Shown here in pieces: positions 47,575 through 55,931 of a stretch of 64,000 bases of DNA (positions within the stretch are counted from its first letter, which is position 1; every line of letters starts with the position of its first letter). The position numbers and the translations under genes are program-made. The notes beneath the pieces were generated by a model that was given only the letters and a program-made list of their open reading frames with translations, searched no databases and was not told the DNA's origin. The stretch is from Streptomyces rhizosphaerihabitans (GTDB lineage: Bacteria > Actinomycetota > Actinomycetes > Streptomycetales > Streptomycetaceae): assembly GCF_025399795.1 (NCBI RefSeq), contig NZ_JAODTZ010000007.1:124001-188000 (forward strand), read 5' to 3'.

Positions 47575-48275
47575 AGCGGCCGCTCCACTCTCGGCGGCTC
47601 CAGCTTCACGCCGACGCCCCGCAGGGTGTGCAGATAGCGCGGACGCGCCGCCGTCTCGCCCAACTTCCTTCGCAGCCAAGACAGATGGACGTCGATGGTC
47701 TGGTCGTCGCCGTAGGCCTGCTGCCACACCTCGGCGAGCAGTTCCTTGCGCGGCACGACGACGCCGGGGCGCCCGGCCAGGAAGGCGAGCAGGTCGAACT
47801 CGCGCCGGGTGAGGTCGAGTCGTACGCCGTCCAGTTCCGCCTGGCGGCGCAGCGGGTCGATGGCGAGCCCACCGACGCGGATGACCGTCGACACGGGCGC
47901 GTCGCCCACGGTGGTGCGCGAACGGCGCAGCACCGCCGCCATCCGCGCCGAAAGGTGCTCGACCGAGAACGGCTTTGTCAGATAGTCGTCCGCGCCGGCG
48001 TTCAGCAGTCGGACGATCTCCGTCTCGTCGTCCCGCGCGGTGGCGATGATCACCGGGACGTCGGTGATTCCGCGCAGCATCTTCAGCGCCTCGGACCCGT
48101 CCAAATCGGGCAGTCCGAGATCGAGAATCACGACGTCGAAGGAGAAATGGGCGACCTCGCGCAGCGCCTCCAGGGCGGTGCCGACGCTGCGCACGATGTG
48201 CGCGGCCTCGGTCAGATGCCGGATGAGGGCCGAGCGTACGAACTGATCGTCCTCGACAACGAGCACACTTGCCAT
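47571..48275 (-). CDS. OmpR-family response regulator
   Basis: The 234-residue protein has a receiver domain with phospho-acceptor Asp in VVILDLGLPDLDG, acidic pair VVEDDQ and Lys in DDYLTKPFS. The C-terminal winged helix ends in KELLAEVWQQAYGDDQTIDVHLSWLRRKLGE and LHTLRGVGVKLEPP. It is the first gene of the kinase operon. The ATG at 48275 lacks a good RBS. Target genes are not known; the adjacent chitinase gene is a candidate. Confidence 0.93.
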   Translation of the reverse strand: MASVLVVEDDQFVRSALIRHLTEAAHIVRSVGTALEALREVAHFSFDVVILDLGLPDLDGSEALKMLRGITDVPVIIATARDDETEIVRLLNAGADDYLTKPFSVEHLSARMAAVLRRSRTTVGDAPVSTVIRVGGLAIDPLRRQAELDGVRLDLTRREFDLLAFLAGRPGVVVPRKELLAEVWQQAYGDDQTIDVHLSWLRRKLGETAARPRYLHTLRGVGVKLEPPRVERPL

Positions 48276-48422
48276 GGGCGGCACCGTACGCCATCCGGGC
48301 GAGGCCGTCCGGTGCCTGTGGACAACCCTGATTGGGCACCTGTGGACAATCCCGGCCCGATCTCCGCGGACATTCCGGATCTTGCCAGGGCCGTGAGACA
48401 CCCGTGGTGCTCGTGGTGCAGT

Positions 48423-48974
48423 ATGGCCGCGATGCGCAGAGGACTCGTACACGTACTCGCGTGGTTGCTCGCCACGGGCGCGGCGGTCACGCTGTCGTGG
48501 TGGGGTGTCCACACCGTCATGACGGGGACGGCGTACGACCCGCCGCGGGCCCTGCCCATCACGGTTGCCGGTGCGACGGCGCAGGAGACGCGGCCGTTGG
48601 CGTCCTCCACACAGCGCCCCGAGCCGTCCCGGAGCGCGCCGAACAGGCCCTCCCCGAGCGCGAAGCCGAGCACGGCACCTTCGAAGTCCGCGCCCGCGAG
48701 CAGCAGTCCGACGCCGTCCTCCCCGGCCCCGTCCTCCGCGCCGACGCCCTCCGGGCAGGTCAAGAGCTACGACTCCGACGGCGGCCGGGTCGTCTTCGAC
48801 ATCGCCGCCACGTACGGGACGCTGGTGTCCGCGACACCGAACACCGGCTGGTCCATGCAGGTGTGGAAGACGGACACCTATATCCGCGTGGAGTTCACCT
48901 CGGGCGCCGACCGGGTGTCGGTGTTCTGCGACTGGCACGACGGGCCGCCGCATGTGGACATCGGGACGTACTGA
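48423..48974 (+). CDS. Membrane-anchored or secreted protein of unknown function
   Basis: The 183-residue product has an N-terminal hydrophobic segment (LVHVLAWLLATGAAVTLSWWGV) and then a Ser/Pro/Ala-rich linker of about 55 residues. A small C-terminal domain follows (SYDSDGGRVVFDIAATYGTLVSATPNTGWSMQV and EFTSGADRVSVFCDWHDGPPHVDI). No family is recognised. The ATG at 48432 is also possible. It is divergent from the response regulator, so its domain might sense or signal at the cell surface. Confidence 0.65.
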   Translation: MAAMRRGLVHVLAWLLATGAAVTLSWWGVHTVMTGTAYDPPRALPITVAGATAQETRPLASSTQRPEPSRSAPNRPSPSAKPSTAPSKSAPASSSPTPSSPAPSSAPTPSGQVKSYDSDGGRVVFDIAATYGTLVSATPNTGWSMQVWKTDTYIRVEFTSGADRVSVFCDWHDGPPHVDIGTY

Positions 48975-49069
48975 CCGGGCGGACGCGGCGAGCGGGCGTA
49001 CACACGCGGCCGGAGCGGACGAGCGGGTGTGCGTGCCGGAGCCGCGGACCGGGGTGCGGCGAGGCCGGG

Positions 49070-49975
49070 TCAGCGGAACACGGACGGCGGCGGCGCGGGT
49101 GAGGCGACCGCCACCGCGTCCGTGACCGGGGAAGCGCCACCCGTGAAGTCCATGAGCTCCCTGCCGTGTTCGACCCGGGCGGGATGCGGGTCGGAGGCGG
49201 CGCGGCGGGTCAGTTCGGTGACCGGCAGCGGCCGTCCCGAGGCGACGAGGACGGCGTTCCCGAAGCGTTTGCCGCGCAGCACCGTCGGGTCGGCGACCAG
49301 GGCGAGTTCGGGGAAGACGGAGGCCACGGTGGCGATCTGGCCGCGGAGGTGGGCGAGCGGGGGCCCGTCGGCGAGGTTCGCGGCGTAGACCCCGGAGTCC
49401 TTCACCGTCCGGCGGACCTCCGAGACGAATTCGACGGACGTCAGGTGTGCCGGGGTGCGCGCGCCGCTGAACACGTCCGCGATGACCAGGTCCGCCCAGC
49501 CGTCGGGCACCTTGGCGAGGCCTTCCCGGGCGTCCGTGGAACGCACCCTGATCCGGGCGTTCGGATCCAACGGGAGCTCTCGGCGTATCAGTTGGACGAG
49601 GGCCGCGTCACGTTCGACGACCTGCTGGGTGGACCGGGGGCGGGTCGCGGCGGTGTATCGGGCCAGGCTGAGGGCGCCCCCGCCGAGGTGCACGACCTGC
49701 ACGGGCTTGCCGGGCGGGGCGACGAGGTCGATGACATGGCCGAGGCGGCGCTGGTACTCGAAGCTCAGATAGGCGGGGTCGTCGAGGTCGACGTGGGACT
49801 GCGGGGCGCCGTCGATGAGCAGGGTCCAGGCGCGCGCCCGGTCGCGGTCGGGCAGCAGCTCGGCGAGCCCGCCGTCGACGGCCTCCACGACCGCCTCGGC
49901 CGCCGTCTGCCCGCGCCGCCCGCCCCGCCCGGTGTCGCGGCCCTCGTCCGCCCGCTGATTCCTCGCCCTTGCCAT
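49070..49975 (-). CDS. Spermidine synthase-like methyltransferase-fold protein
   Basis: The 301-residue protein has an Arg-rich start, then LLIDGAPQSHVDLDDPAYLSFEYQRRLGHVIDL, VVHLGGGALSLARYTAATRP and VVERDAALVQLIRREL. DAREGLAKVPDGWADLVIADVF holds the acidic loop. This is the spermidine synthase-like Rossmann fold. The catalytic Asp pair of true polyamine synthases is not clearly kept, so the activity is uncertain. It has no close operon partner. Confidence 0.75.
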   Translation of the reverse strand: MARARNQRADEGRDTGRGGRRGQTAAEAVVEAVDGGLAELLPDRDRARAWTLLIDGAPQSHVDLDDPAYLSFEYQRRLGHVIDLVAPPGKPVQVVHLGGGALSLARYTAATRPRSTQQVVERDAALVQLIRRELPLDPNARIRVRSTDAREGLAKVPDGWADLVIADVFSGARTPAHLTSVEFVSEVRRTVKDSGVYAANLADGPPLAHLRGQIATVASVFPELALVADPTVLRGKRFGNAVLVASGRPLPVTELTRRAASDPHPARVEHGRELMDFTGGASPVTDAVAVASPAPPPSVFR

Positions 49976-50224
49976 CCCGCCATTATCGGGGCGCGGCGAC
50001 GGGTCGGCTCAGCGGCCGGTCATCGGGGTGCCCGGCCGGGCACCGGGAACCGCTCACGGATGCCGTCACCGTCGTGCACGGACGAGGGTCGGCAGGCCTC
50101 ACCAGTGCGGCCCGCGGAGTACCCGGACCGGCGTCAGCAGGGCTCACGGATGCCGGTCCCGGTCCGCTCCCCCGCCGCGCACCCGCCTCGGGAAACGGCG
50201 GTCACCGGTCGCGGCCCGGCCGGG

Positions 50225-50662
50225 TCAGCGGCAGCCGTCCGCCGCCTCGATCAGCCGCGCGGCCTCGCCCAGCGCGGCCCGCAGCACCGCCGGATCGGTC
50301 GCGAGATCCGCATCGCCGGGCGGGAGCAGCCAGTCCGAGCCCTCGACCGGGGGCTCGGGCACCGGCCGCAGACCCCGGCCGTCGGTCTGCGTACAGGTGC
50401 TGCCGGGCACGTCCCAGGCTGCGGCGGTGCCGGGCGGCACCAGGAAGCCGAGGGTGTCGCAGCCGCCGTCGTGCAGGACGGACCCCACGAAGTCGGCCGC
50501 GACCCGGCGCAGGATGTCGACCGCCTCCAGCCCCTGGCGTGCCGGGACGGTCACCAGGTCGCACTCGGTGGCCGGCCGCAGCGGAACACCGCACTCCTGG
50601 GACGGCCTGTGCTGCGCGGTCGACGGCGGCGTACGGAAATCGGTGCTCTGCGTGATCTGCAT
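50225..50662 (-). CDS. Primase/polymerase N-terminal-like small protein
   Basis: From the ATG at 50662 (GGAGG at 5 bases) the protein has 145 residues. The segment LGFLVPPGTAAAWDVPG, then GSDWLLPPGDADL and PAVLRAALGEAARLI match the order seen in the larger protein at 60004 (MLLFAAPGTAQRLPS, SRWLVAPDT, PEILLWAAVRAARAA). Both belong to a Streptomyces family usually labelled bifunctional DNA primase/polymerase. The catalytic residues are not evident, so activity is doubtful. It is divergent from the XRE/TPR gene; the 299 bases between hold no gene. Confidence 0.6.
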   Translation of the reverse strand: MQITQSTDFRTPPSTAQHRPSQECGVPLRPATECDLVTVPARQGLEAVDILRRVAADFVGSVLHDGGCDTLGFLVPPGTAAAWDVPGSTCTQTDGRGLRPVPEPPVEGSDWLLPPGDADLATDPAVLRAALGEAARLIEAADGCR

Positions 50663-50961
50663 CCCGGCCTCCAACGGAACCCCTCCTCATGACGAGTGGG
50701 TCGGGAGTTCGGGCGGCTCCCGGTCCACCCGGTTCAACGCGCCAGAACGTCAACGGCTACGGCGAAACTCCGCCACAAAGGATGGCAGTTCATGGCAGAT
50801 CGTGGATGAGATATCCGGTTTGTAGCCAAACCCAGCGTGGCGGCGTTGTCACAGCAGGTACGTTCTTGCCCCGCCGGAAGCAGGGCACCTACTGGGCACA
50901 ACCCGGTCAACTCGGCCCGAATTCCGGCATGGTTCGACGGTTCGCAAGAGAGGGCCCGGCC

Positions 50962-52539
50962 ATGGCGTCGTCAACGGTGACCTCGTCCCCGTCCCCCCGG
51001 CCACCCCGGCCGAATCTCGCCTTCCGGCGGTTGCGCGGCCAGCGCTCCCCGGGCGAGTTCGCCGCGGCGGTGCGGAGGGCCGCGCGCGAGATCGGCGAGC
51101 GGGTCAGCTGCGACGCGCGCTACATCGGGCGCGTCGAGGCGGGCGAGATCCGCTGCCCCAACTACGCGTACGAGCGGGTGTTCCTGCACATGTTCCCCGG
51201 CCGCACGCTGACCGACCTCGGTTTCACTCCCCGCTCATGGGTACGCGGACGTGGGGCGCGCGACATGGACGAAGCACCCCTCGCGCACCCCACGACCCCT
51301 TCGCACGCCCCATATGAGACGGACGGGGCGCGCGAGACGTATGAGACGCCGGGGCCACACCACCCCCGGGCCCCGCACACTGCGCACCACCCGCACGACC
51401 CGCACGACCCGCACGACCCCCATGATCCGTACGGCCCCCATGATCCGTACGACCCGCACCACTCGTGCGACCCGTACGACCCGTACGAGAAACACGATCA
51501 GAACCACGAGGAGAGCGACGTGCAGCGTCGCGCATTCATGACCGGAGGCACCGCCACCATGGCGGCGGCCTCGCTGGGACCCTTCGCGGGCGCCTTCGGC
51601 GGCAGCGCCGCAGCGGCCGGACGACACGTCCACCGGGCGGGTACGTCCGAGGCGGGCGCCCTCGAAGAGGCCGTCCGCAAGATCCGGCTGCTCGACGACC
51701 GGCACGGGGCCGACGGCCTCTACCGACGCGCCGCGGCACCCCTGCGCACGGCGTACGCCCTGCTGGACGCGGGCACCACCCGGCAGGCCACCGCCGACCG
51801 GCTGTACTCCGGCGCGGGCGAACTGGCCATCTCGGTGGGGTGGCTGGCACACGACTCCGGGCGCTTCGACGACGCGCGCTCGCACTACGCGGAGGCCATC
51901 GCGACCGCCCGGATGGCGGGCGACCCGGGTCTTGAGGCACACGCCTTCTGCAACACGGCGTTCCTCGCGCGCGACGCCGGACGCCCCCGCGAGGCCGTGC
52001 GCGCGGCCCAGGCGGCCCAGCGCGCCGCACGCCCCCTGGGCTCCCCCCGCCTGCTCTCCCTGCTCGCGCTGCGCGAGGCGGGCGGCTGGGCCGGGCTCGC
52101 CGACCGCAGGGGATGCGAGCAGGCGATGGCGCGCGCACAGGCCCTCTACGAGCGGGGCCCTTCGGAGACCGACCCCGAGTGGATGACCTTCTACGGAGAG
52201 GCCGAACTGGAGGGTCTCGAAGCGCAGTGCTGGTCGACGCTGGGCGACTGGCCCCGGGCGGCCCGCCACGCACGCCGCGCCGCCCACCTCCAGGACCCGC
52301 ACTTCACCCGCAACATCGCGCTCTACACCGCCGAACTCGCCGACGACCTGGCCCGCGGCGGTCGCCCCGACGAGGCCGCCCTCGCCGGTCTGCGCGTCCT
52401 GGACCTGCTGAACGAGGTGCAGTCCTCCCGCATCCAGACCATGCTGGCGGGAACGGCCCGCGTGCTGCTCCCGCACCGCAGGGCCTCGGGCGTCTCCGCG
52501 TTCCTCGACCGCCACGCGAGCCTGCCGCGCACGGCGTGA
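50962..52539 (+). CDS. XRE/TPR regulator with a His-Asp-Pro repeat
   Basis: From ATG 50962 (AGAGGG 8 bases upstream) the protein has 525 residues. Residues 20-80 resemble a helix-turn-helix (RRLRGQRSPGEFAAAVRRAAREIGER, DARYIGRVEAGEIRCPNYAYERVFLHMFPG). A low-complexity region at about 142-178 is made of HDP/YDP repeats. QRRAFMTGGTATMAAASLGPFAGAFGG looks like a Tat signal but sits internally near residue 190. The C-terminal half is TPR-like (LAHDSGRFDDARSHYAEAIATARM, AFCNTAFLARDAGRPREAVRAA). This is the family of NsdA-like regulators, with an unusual linker. Confidence 0.75.
   Translation: MASSTVTSSPSPRPPRPNLAFRRLRGQRSPGEFAAAVRRAAREIGERVSCDARYIGRVEAGEIRCPNYAYERVFLHMFPGRTLTDLGFTPRSWVRGRGARDMDEAPLAHPTTPSHAPYETDGARETYETPGPHHPRAPHTAHHPHDPHDPHDPHDPYGPHDPYDPHHSCDPYDPYEKHDQNHEESDVQRRAFMTGGTATMAAASLGPFAGAFGGSAAAAGRHVHRAGTSEAGALEEAVRKIRLLDDRHGADGLYRRAAAPLRTAYALLDAGTTRQATADRLYSGAGELAISVGWLAHDSGRFDDARSHYAEAIATARMAGDPGLEAHAFCNTAFLARDAGRPREAVRAAQAAQRAARPLGSPRLLSLLALREAGGWAGLADRRGCEQAMARAQALYERGPSETDPEWMTFYGEAELEGLEAQCWSTLGDWPRAARHARRAAHLQDPHFTRNIALYTAELADDLARGGRPDEAALAGLRVLDLLNEVQSSRIQTMLAGTARVLLPHRRASGVSAFLDRHASLPRTA
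51385..51501 (+). repeat. 9-base tandem repeat encoding His-Asp-Pro
   Basis: Units close to CACGACCCG (and YDP variants with TACGACCCG) occur in a row in the gene at 50962. They code for HDP, HDP, HDP, YGP, HDP, YDP and so on. Array length is likely to vary between strains. Confidence 0.75.
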
Positions 52540-52579
52540 GGGTCACCGCGGGCCCGGTCGGCCGCTCAGGTGCCGCCGG

Positions 52580-53176
52580 TCAGGCGCTCAGGTGTCCGCA
52601 GTCGTTCCACACCTCGACGGCGGGCTCCCCGTAGGCCCAGCCGAGCACCGACAACGAGGTCGGGTTGAGGCGGATGCGGGCCGCGAAGTCCAGCGGAAGG
52701 CCCAGCCAGCGGGCGCCTATGGAACGCAGGATGTGGCCGTGGGCGAAGATCAGCAGATCCCGGTCCTCGGAGCGGGCCCATGACACGACCTCGTCCGCGC
52801 GCGCGGTGACCTGCTCCAGGGTCTCCCCCTCGGGGACGCCGTCGCGCCAGATGAACCAGCCGGGCCGGATGCCCTGGATCTCCGCCGGGGTCATGCCCTC
52901 GTAGGCGCCGTAGTCCCACTCCAAGAGCGCGTCCCAGGTGCTCGCGCGCTCCCCGAAACCGGCCAGGTCGCACGTCTCGTGCGCGCGCGCGAGCGGGCTG
53001 GTGCGCACCTCGACACCGGGGAGCCCCTCGAAGGGCGCCCGGTGGAGCCGCTCGCCGAGCAGCTTGGCTCCGCGCCGCCCCTCTTCCAGGAGTGGGATGT
53101 CGGTCCTGCCGGTGTGCTTTCCGGACAGCGACCATTCGGTCTGTCCGTGCCGGGCCAGCAGGATGCGCGGTGCCAT
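52580..53176 (-). CDS. Histidine phosphatase (phosphoglycerate mutase-like)
   Basis: The 198-residue protein has the family's catalytic motif [11 protein letters not shown] with His9, [15 protein letters not shown] with the acid, and FAHGHILR with the second His. It is a phosphatase of the PGAM superfamily. The substrate is unknown. It is divergent from the PAP2 gene across 267 bases that contain a BldD-like box. Confidence 0.9.
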   Translation of the reverse strand: MAPRILLARHGQTEWSLSGKHTGRTDIPLLEEGRRGAKLLGERLHRAPFEGLPGVEVRTSPLARAHETCDLAGFGERASTWDALLEWDYGAYEGMTPAEIQGIRPGWFIWRDGVPEGETLEQVTARADEVVSWARSEDRDLLIFAHGHILRSIGARWLGLPLDFAARIRLNPTSLSVLGWAYGEPAVEVWNDCGHLSA

Positions 53177-53208
53177 GGAGAAGAGCCTTTCCGGAACGGG
53201 GCGGCACG

Positions 53209-53226
53209 AGTGAGAGATGGCTCACT
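53209..53226. promoter_or_regulatory. BldD-type box between the histidine phosphatase and PAP2 genes
   Basis: AGTGA-n8-TCACT fits the BldD consensus AGTNA-nm-TNACT. The dyad extends to CGAGTGAG/CTCACTCG (53207-53228) with 6 bases between. It lies about 30 bases upstream of the histidine phosphatase start. Binding is inferred. Confidence 0.5.
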
Positions 53227-53443
53227 CGATGACGACTTGAGGAGGGGGTCATTCCATCATCGCTCACCACTACTCCGGGCAACCCGGGGGGCGATCTCCG
53301 CGTCTTTGAGATCCGGGGCGCCCCTTCGGGGCATTCGCGCACACCGTAAAATCCCGGGGTGGCCACGGACCGTCGTCAACGGACAGCGGACCGTCGGGTC
53401 ATCACGAGCAGATGGGCACGAGCAGATGGGGGAGGGCGATCGG

Positions 53444-54445
53444 ATGCCGCAGACCGATGCACCGCGTACCGAAGCGGCACCGCGCGCCCGGTCGCGCCGG
53501 TGGACCGAGCCGCACACGTCCGCGGCGGAGCGGGCACGGCTCCGCTGGTGGACCGAGGTTCCGCTGATCCTGCTCGTCTACGCGTCGTACACGGCGGGCC
53601 GGCTGCTCGCCCGGGGCGACACCGACGGCGCCGTCGGCCACGGCCTGTCGATCCTGCGGATCGAGAAGTCGCTCCACCTCAACGCCGAACATCCGCTGAA
53701 CCGGCTGTTCACGCGTGAGGCCTGGCTCGGCGTGCCCGCCGACTTCTGGTACGCGTCGCTGCACTACCTGGTGACGCCCGCGATCCTGATCTGGCTCTTC
53801 CGCTCCCGGACCGTGCGCTACCGCGCGGCCCGCACCTGGCTGATGACCTCCACCTTCATAGGCCTGATCGGCTTCACCCTGCTGCCGACCTGCCCGCCCC
53901 GGCTGCTGTCGCCCGGTCACGGCTTCGTCGACACGATGGCCCAGTACAGCTCCTACGGCTGGTGGGGCGGCGAGGCGAGTGCGCCGCGCGGTATGGGCGG
54001 GATGACCAACCAGTACGCGGCGATGCCGAGCCTGCACGTGGGCTGGGCGTTGTGGTGCGGAGTGATGCTGTGGCGCCACGGCCGTACACCGGCCGCCAAG
54101 GTCGCCGCCGTCGTCTATCCGCTGTTCACCACGATCGTCGTGATGGGCACGGCCAACCACTACTTCCTGGACGCCGTCGCGGGCGCCGCGGTGATGGGGG
54201 CCGGCCTGCTGCTGACCCCGTTCGTGATCCGGGCTGCGAACCGTCTGCGGACCCTTCTCAAGGGCCGCGTCCCCTGGGTCCCGGGTGCCTCGCGGGGCGA
54301 GGGTTCCACGATTGTCAGTGCGGGGTGCCAGACTTCCACGGGTGAACGAATTCCCCGACAGCGCGAGTCCCGAACCGGGCCGGGAGCCGAGCAGGGTGCC
54401 TCTCCCACGGACGCGGGGGACAGCGCTGCGACAGCAGCTCGCTGA
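53444..54445 (+). CDS. PAP2-family phosphatase, AUR1/inositol-phosphoryl transferase type
   Basis: The 333-residue membrane protein starts at ATG 53444 with GGAGGG 8 bases upstream. Six hydrophobic segments run from VPLILLVYASYTAGRLLA. Instead of the usual PSGH it has AMPSLHVGWALW and ANHYFLDAVAG, as in AUR1-like lipid phosphotransferases. It probably acts on lipid phosphates in the membrane. The C-terminal 60 residues are polar. Its last 104 bases overlap the next gene in another frame, if the GTG at 54342 is that gene's start. Confidence 0.85.
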   Translation: MPQTDAPRTEAAPRARSRRWTEPHTSAAERARLRWWTEVPLILLVYASYTAGRLLARGDTDGAVGHGLSILRIEKSLHLNAEHPLNRLFTREAWLGVPADFWYASLHYLVTPAILIWLFRSRTVRYRAARTWLMTSTFIGLIGFTLLPTCPPRLLSPGHGFVDTMAQYSSYGWWGGEASAPRGMGGMTNQYAAMPSLHVGWALWCGVMLWRHGRTPAAKVAAVVYPLFTTIVVMGTANHYFLDAVAGAAVMGAGLLLTPFVIRAANRLRTLLKGRVPWVPGASRGEGSTIVSAGCQTSTGERIPRQRESRTGPGAEQGASPTDAGDSAATAAR

Positions 54446-55931
54446 GCTGCGCGGTCCGGACGTGGCGCCGAAGGCGCTCGACGCGCGCGCCCTCGCGGCG
54501 CTCGCGGCCAACCCCGGGTGCGACCGCCGCGCCCTGCTGGACGGAGCGGGCGTCGACAAGGCGAAGCTGGCGAGCGCGCTCGGCGCGCCCTCCGCGTTCG
54601 GGATGTCGCAGTTCGCCTTCATGCGGGGCAACGCGTTCGAGGCTCGGGTCAAGGCCGACGGCGGTGCCGAGCTGCTGCGGCTGGTGCACGAGAAGCTGGA
54701 CCCCGGCGCCGAGCCGCCCGGCGCCGGTGCCGTGCCCGACCTGAGCGCGATCGGCCCCGAGGGACGCGCCGCGCGTACGGCGCTGGCGCTGCGCGAGGCC
54801 ACCGAGGCCGGCGTCTGGACCCTGCTCGACCACCCCATGCTCGCCCTCGACGTCGCGGGCTCGGCCGCCTTCCTGGAGCCGGACGCCGTGGTCGTGCACC
54901 CCGACGGCGGCTGGACGGTCGTCGAGATCAAGTCCTTCCCGATGCTGGACGGTTCGGCCGATCCGGCCAAGGTGGGCGCCGCCGCCCGGCAGTCCGCGGT
55001 GTACGTCCTGGCCCTGGAGGAGGTCGCCGCCCGCCTCGATCCCGCCCCCGAGGTCCGCCACCGTGTCCTGCTGGTCTGCCCGAAGGACTTCTCCAACCTC
55101 CCGACCGCCTCGGCCGTCGACGTCCGCAAGCAGCGCGCGGTCACCCGCCGCCAGCTCGCCCGGCTCACCCGCGTCGAGGACATCGCGGCCGCCCTCCCCG
55201 AGGGCAGCTGCTTCTCCCCCGCTCTCCCGGCGGAGGAACTGATCACGGCCGTCGAGGCGGTCCCCGCGACCTACGCCCCCGAGTGCCTGTCCGCCTGCGA
55301 ACTGGCCTTCCACTGCCGGGCCCGCTCACGCGCGCGGGGCGCGGTGACGTCCATGGGCCGCTCCCTGCGCGCCGAGCTGGGCGGTCTGGCGACGGTCACC
55401 GACGTCCTGGCGGCGGCGCATGGCGAGGCCGGCGATCCGGCGGACCCGGCTGTCGCGGCCCTCCGGAGAGCCACCCTGCTGCGGGCGGAGGCCCTGCGCG
55501 GCACGGCCGCCGGCGCCCGAGCCGACCAGCCCCGAGTGCCGGTCGCTCCGGCGGCGCGGACCCGTGGGCCGGAAGACCTGGCGCCCGGACTGCCCACGCC
55601 CGGAGCCCCGGTTCCGGAAGGCGCCGCACCCGAAACGCCCCTGCCCGGAGCCGCCCGGCCCGAAGTTCCCTCACCCGGACTGCCCGCACCCGGAGCCGCG
55701 GTATTGAAGGCCGACGCGCCCGGAACCCCGCTGCCCGGAGCCGCGGTGCTGGAAACCGACGCACCCGGAGCACCGGTGCCCGGAGCCTCCGAACCCGGAA
55801 TTCCCTCGTCCGGGGTTCCCGGACCCGGAGTATCCGCACCCGGAACCCCAGTGCCCGGAGCCTCCGCTCCGGAAGACCCTGTGCCCGCGCCCGGCGCCTC
55901 GGACGGCCGGGAGGCGGGCGTATGTCTCTGA
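54342..55931 (+). CDS. RecB/Cas4-like nuclease with Pro/Ala-rich tail
   Basis: The GTG at 54342 gives 529 residues; a GTG at 54396 with GGGAG upstream is an alternative that reduces overlap with the PAP2 gene. The PD-(D/E)xK centre is LEPDAVVVHPDGGWTVVEIKSFP at about residue 185. Cysteines at GCDRRAL near the start and CLSACELAFHC near residue 325 follow the spacing of the Fe-S nucleases Cas4, AddB and Dna2. From about 400 to the end are PG/PA repeats. It appears to be an Fe-S nuclease working with the two genes downstream. The ends of this and the next gene overlap by 10 bases. Confidence 0.7.
   Translation: MNEFPDSASPEPGREPSRVPLPRTRGTALRQQLAELRGPDVAPKALDARALAALAANPGCDRRALLDGAGVDKAKLASALGAPSAFGMSQFAFMRGNAFEARVKADGGAELLRLVHEKLDPGAEPPGAGAVPDLSAIGPEGRAARTALALREATEAGVWTLLDHPMLALDVAGSAAFLEPDAVVVHPDGGWTVVEIKSFPMLDGSADPAKVGAAARQSAVYVLALEEVAARLDPAPEVRHRVLLVCPKDFSNLPTASAVDVRKQRAVTRRQLARLTRVEDIAAALPEGSCFSPALPAEELITAVEAVPATYAPECLSACELAFHCRARSRARGAVTSMGRSLRAELGGLATVTDVLAAAHGEAGDPADPAVAALRRATLLRAEALRGTAAGARADQPRVPVAPAARTRGPEDLAPGLPTPGAPVPEGAAPETPLPGAARPEVPSPGLPAPGAAVLKADAPGTPLPGAAVLETDAPGAPVPGASEPGIPSSGVPGPGVSAPGTPVPGASAPEDPVPAPGASDGREAGVCL

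Noticed and set aside
44251..47637. 1128-residue plus-strand frame over chitinase and kinase genes
   Set aside because: It runs antisense to three recognised genes and has no domain signature.
51385..51501. CRISPR-like array
   Set aside because: Units are only 9 bases, without spacers, and lie in frame in a coding gene.
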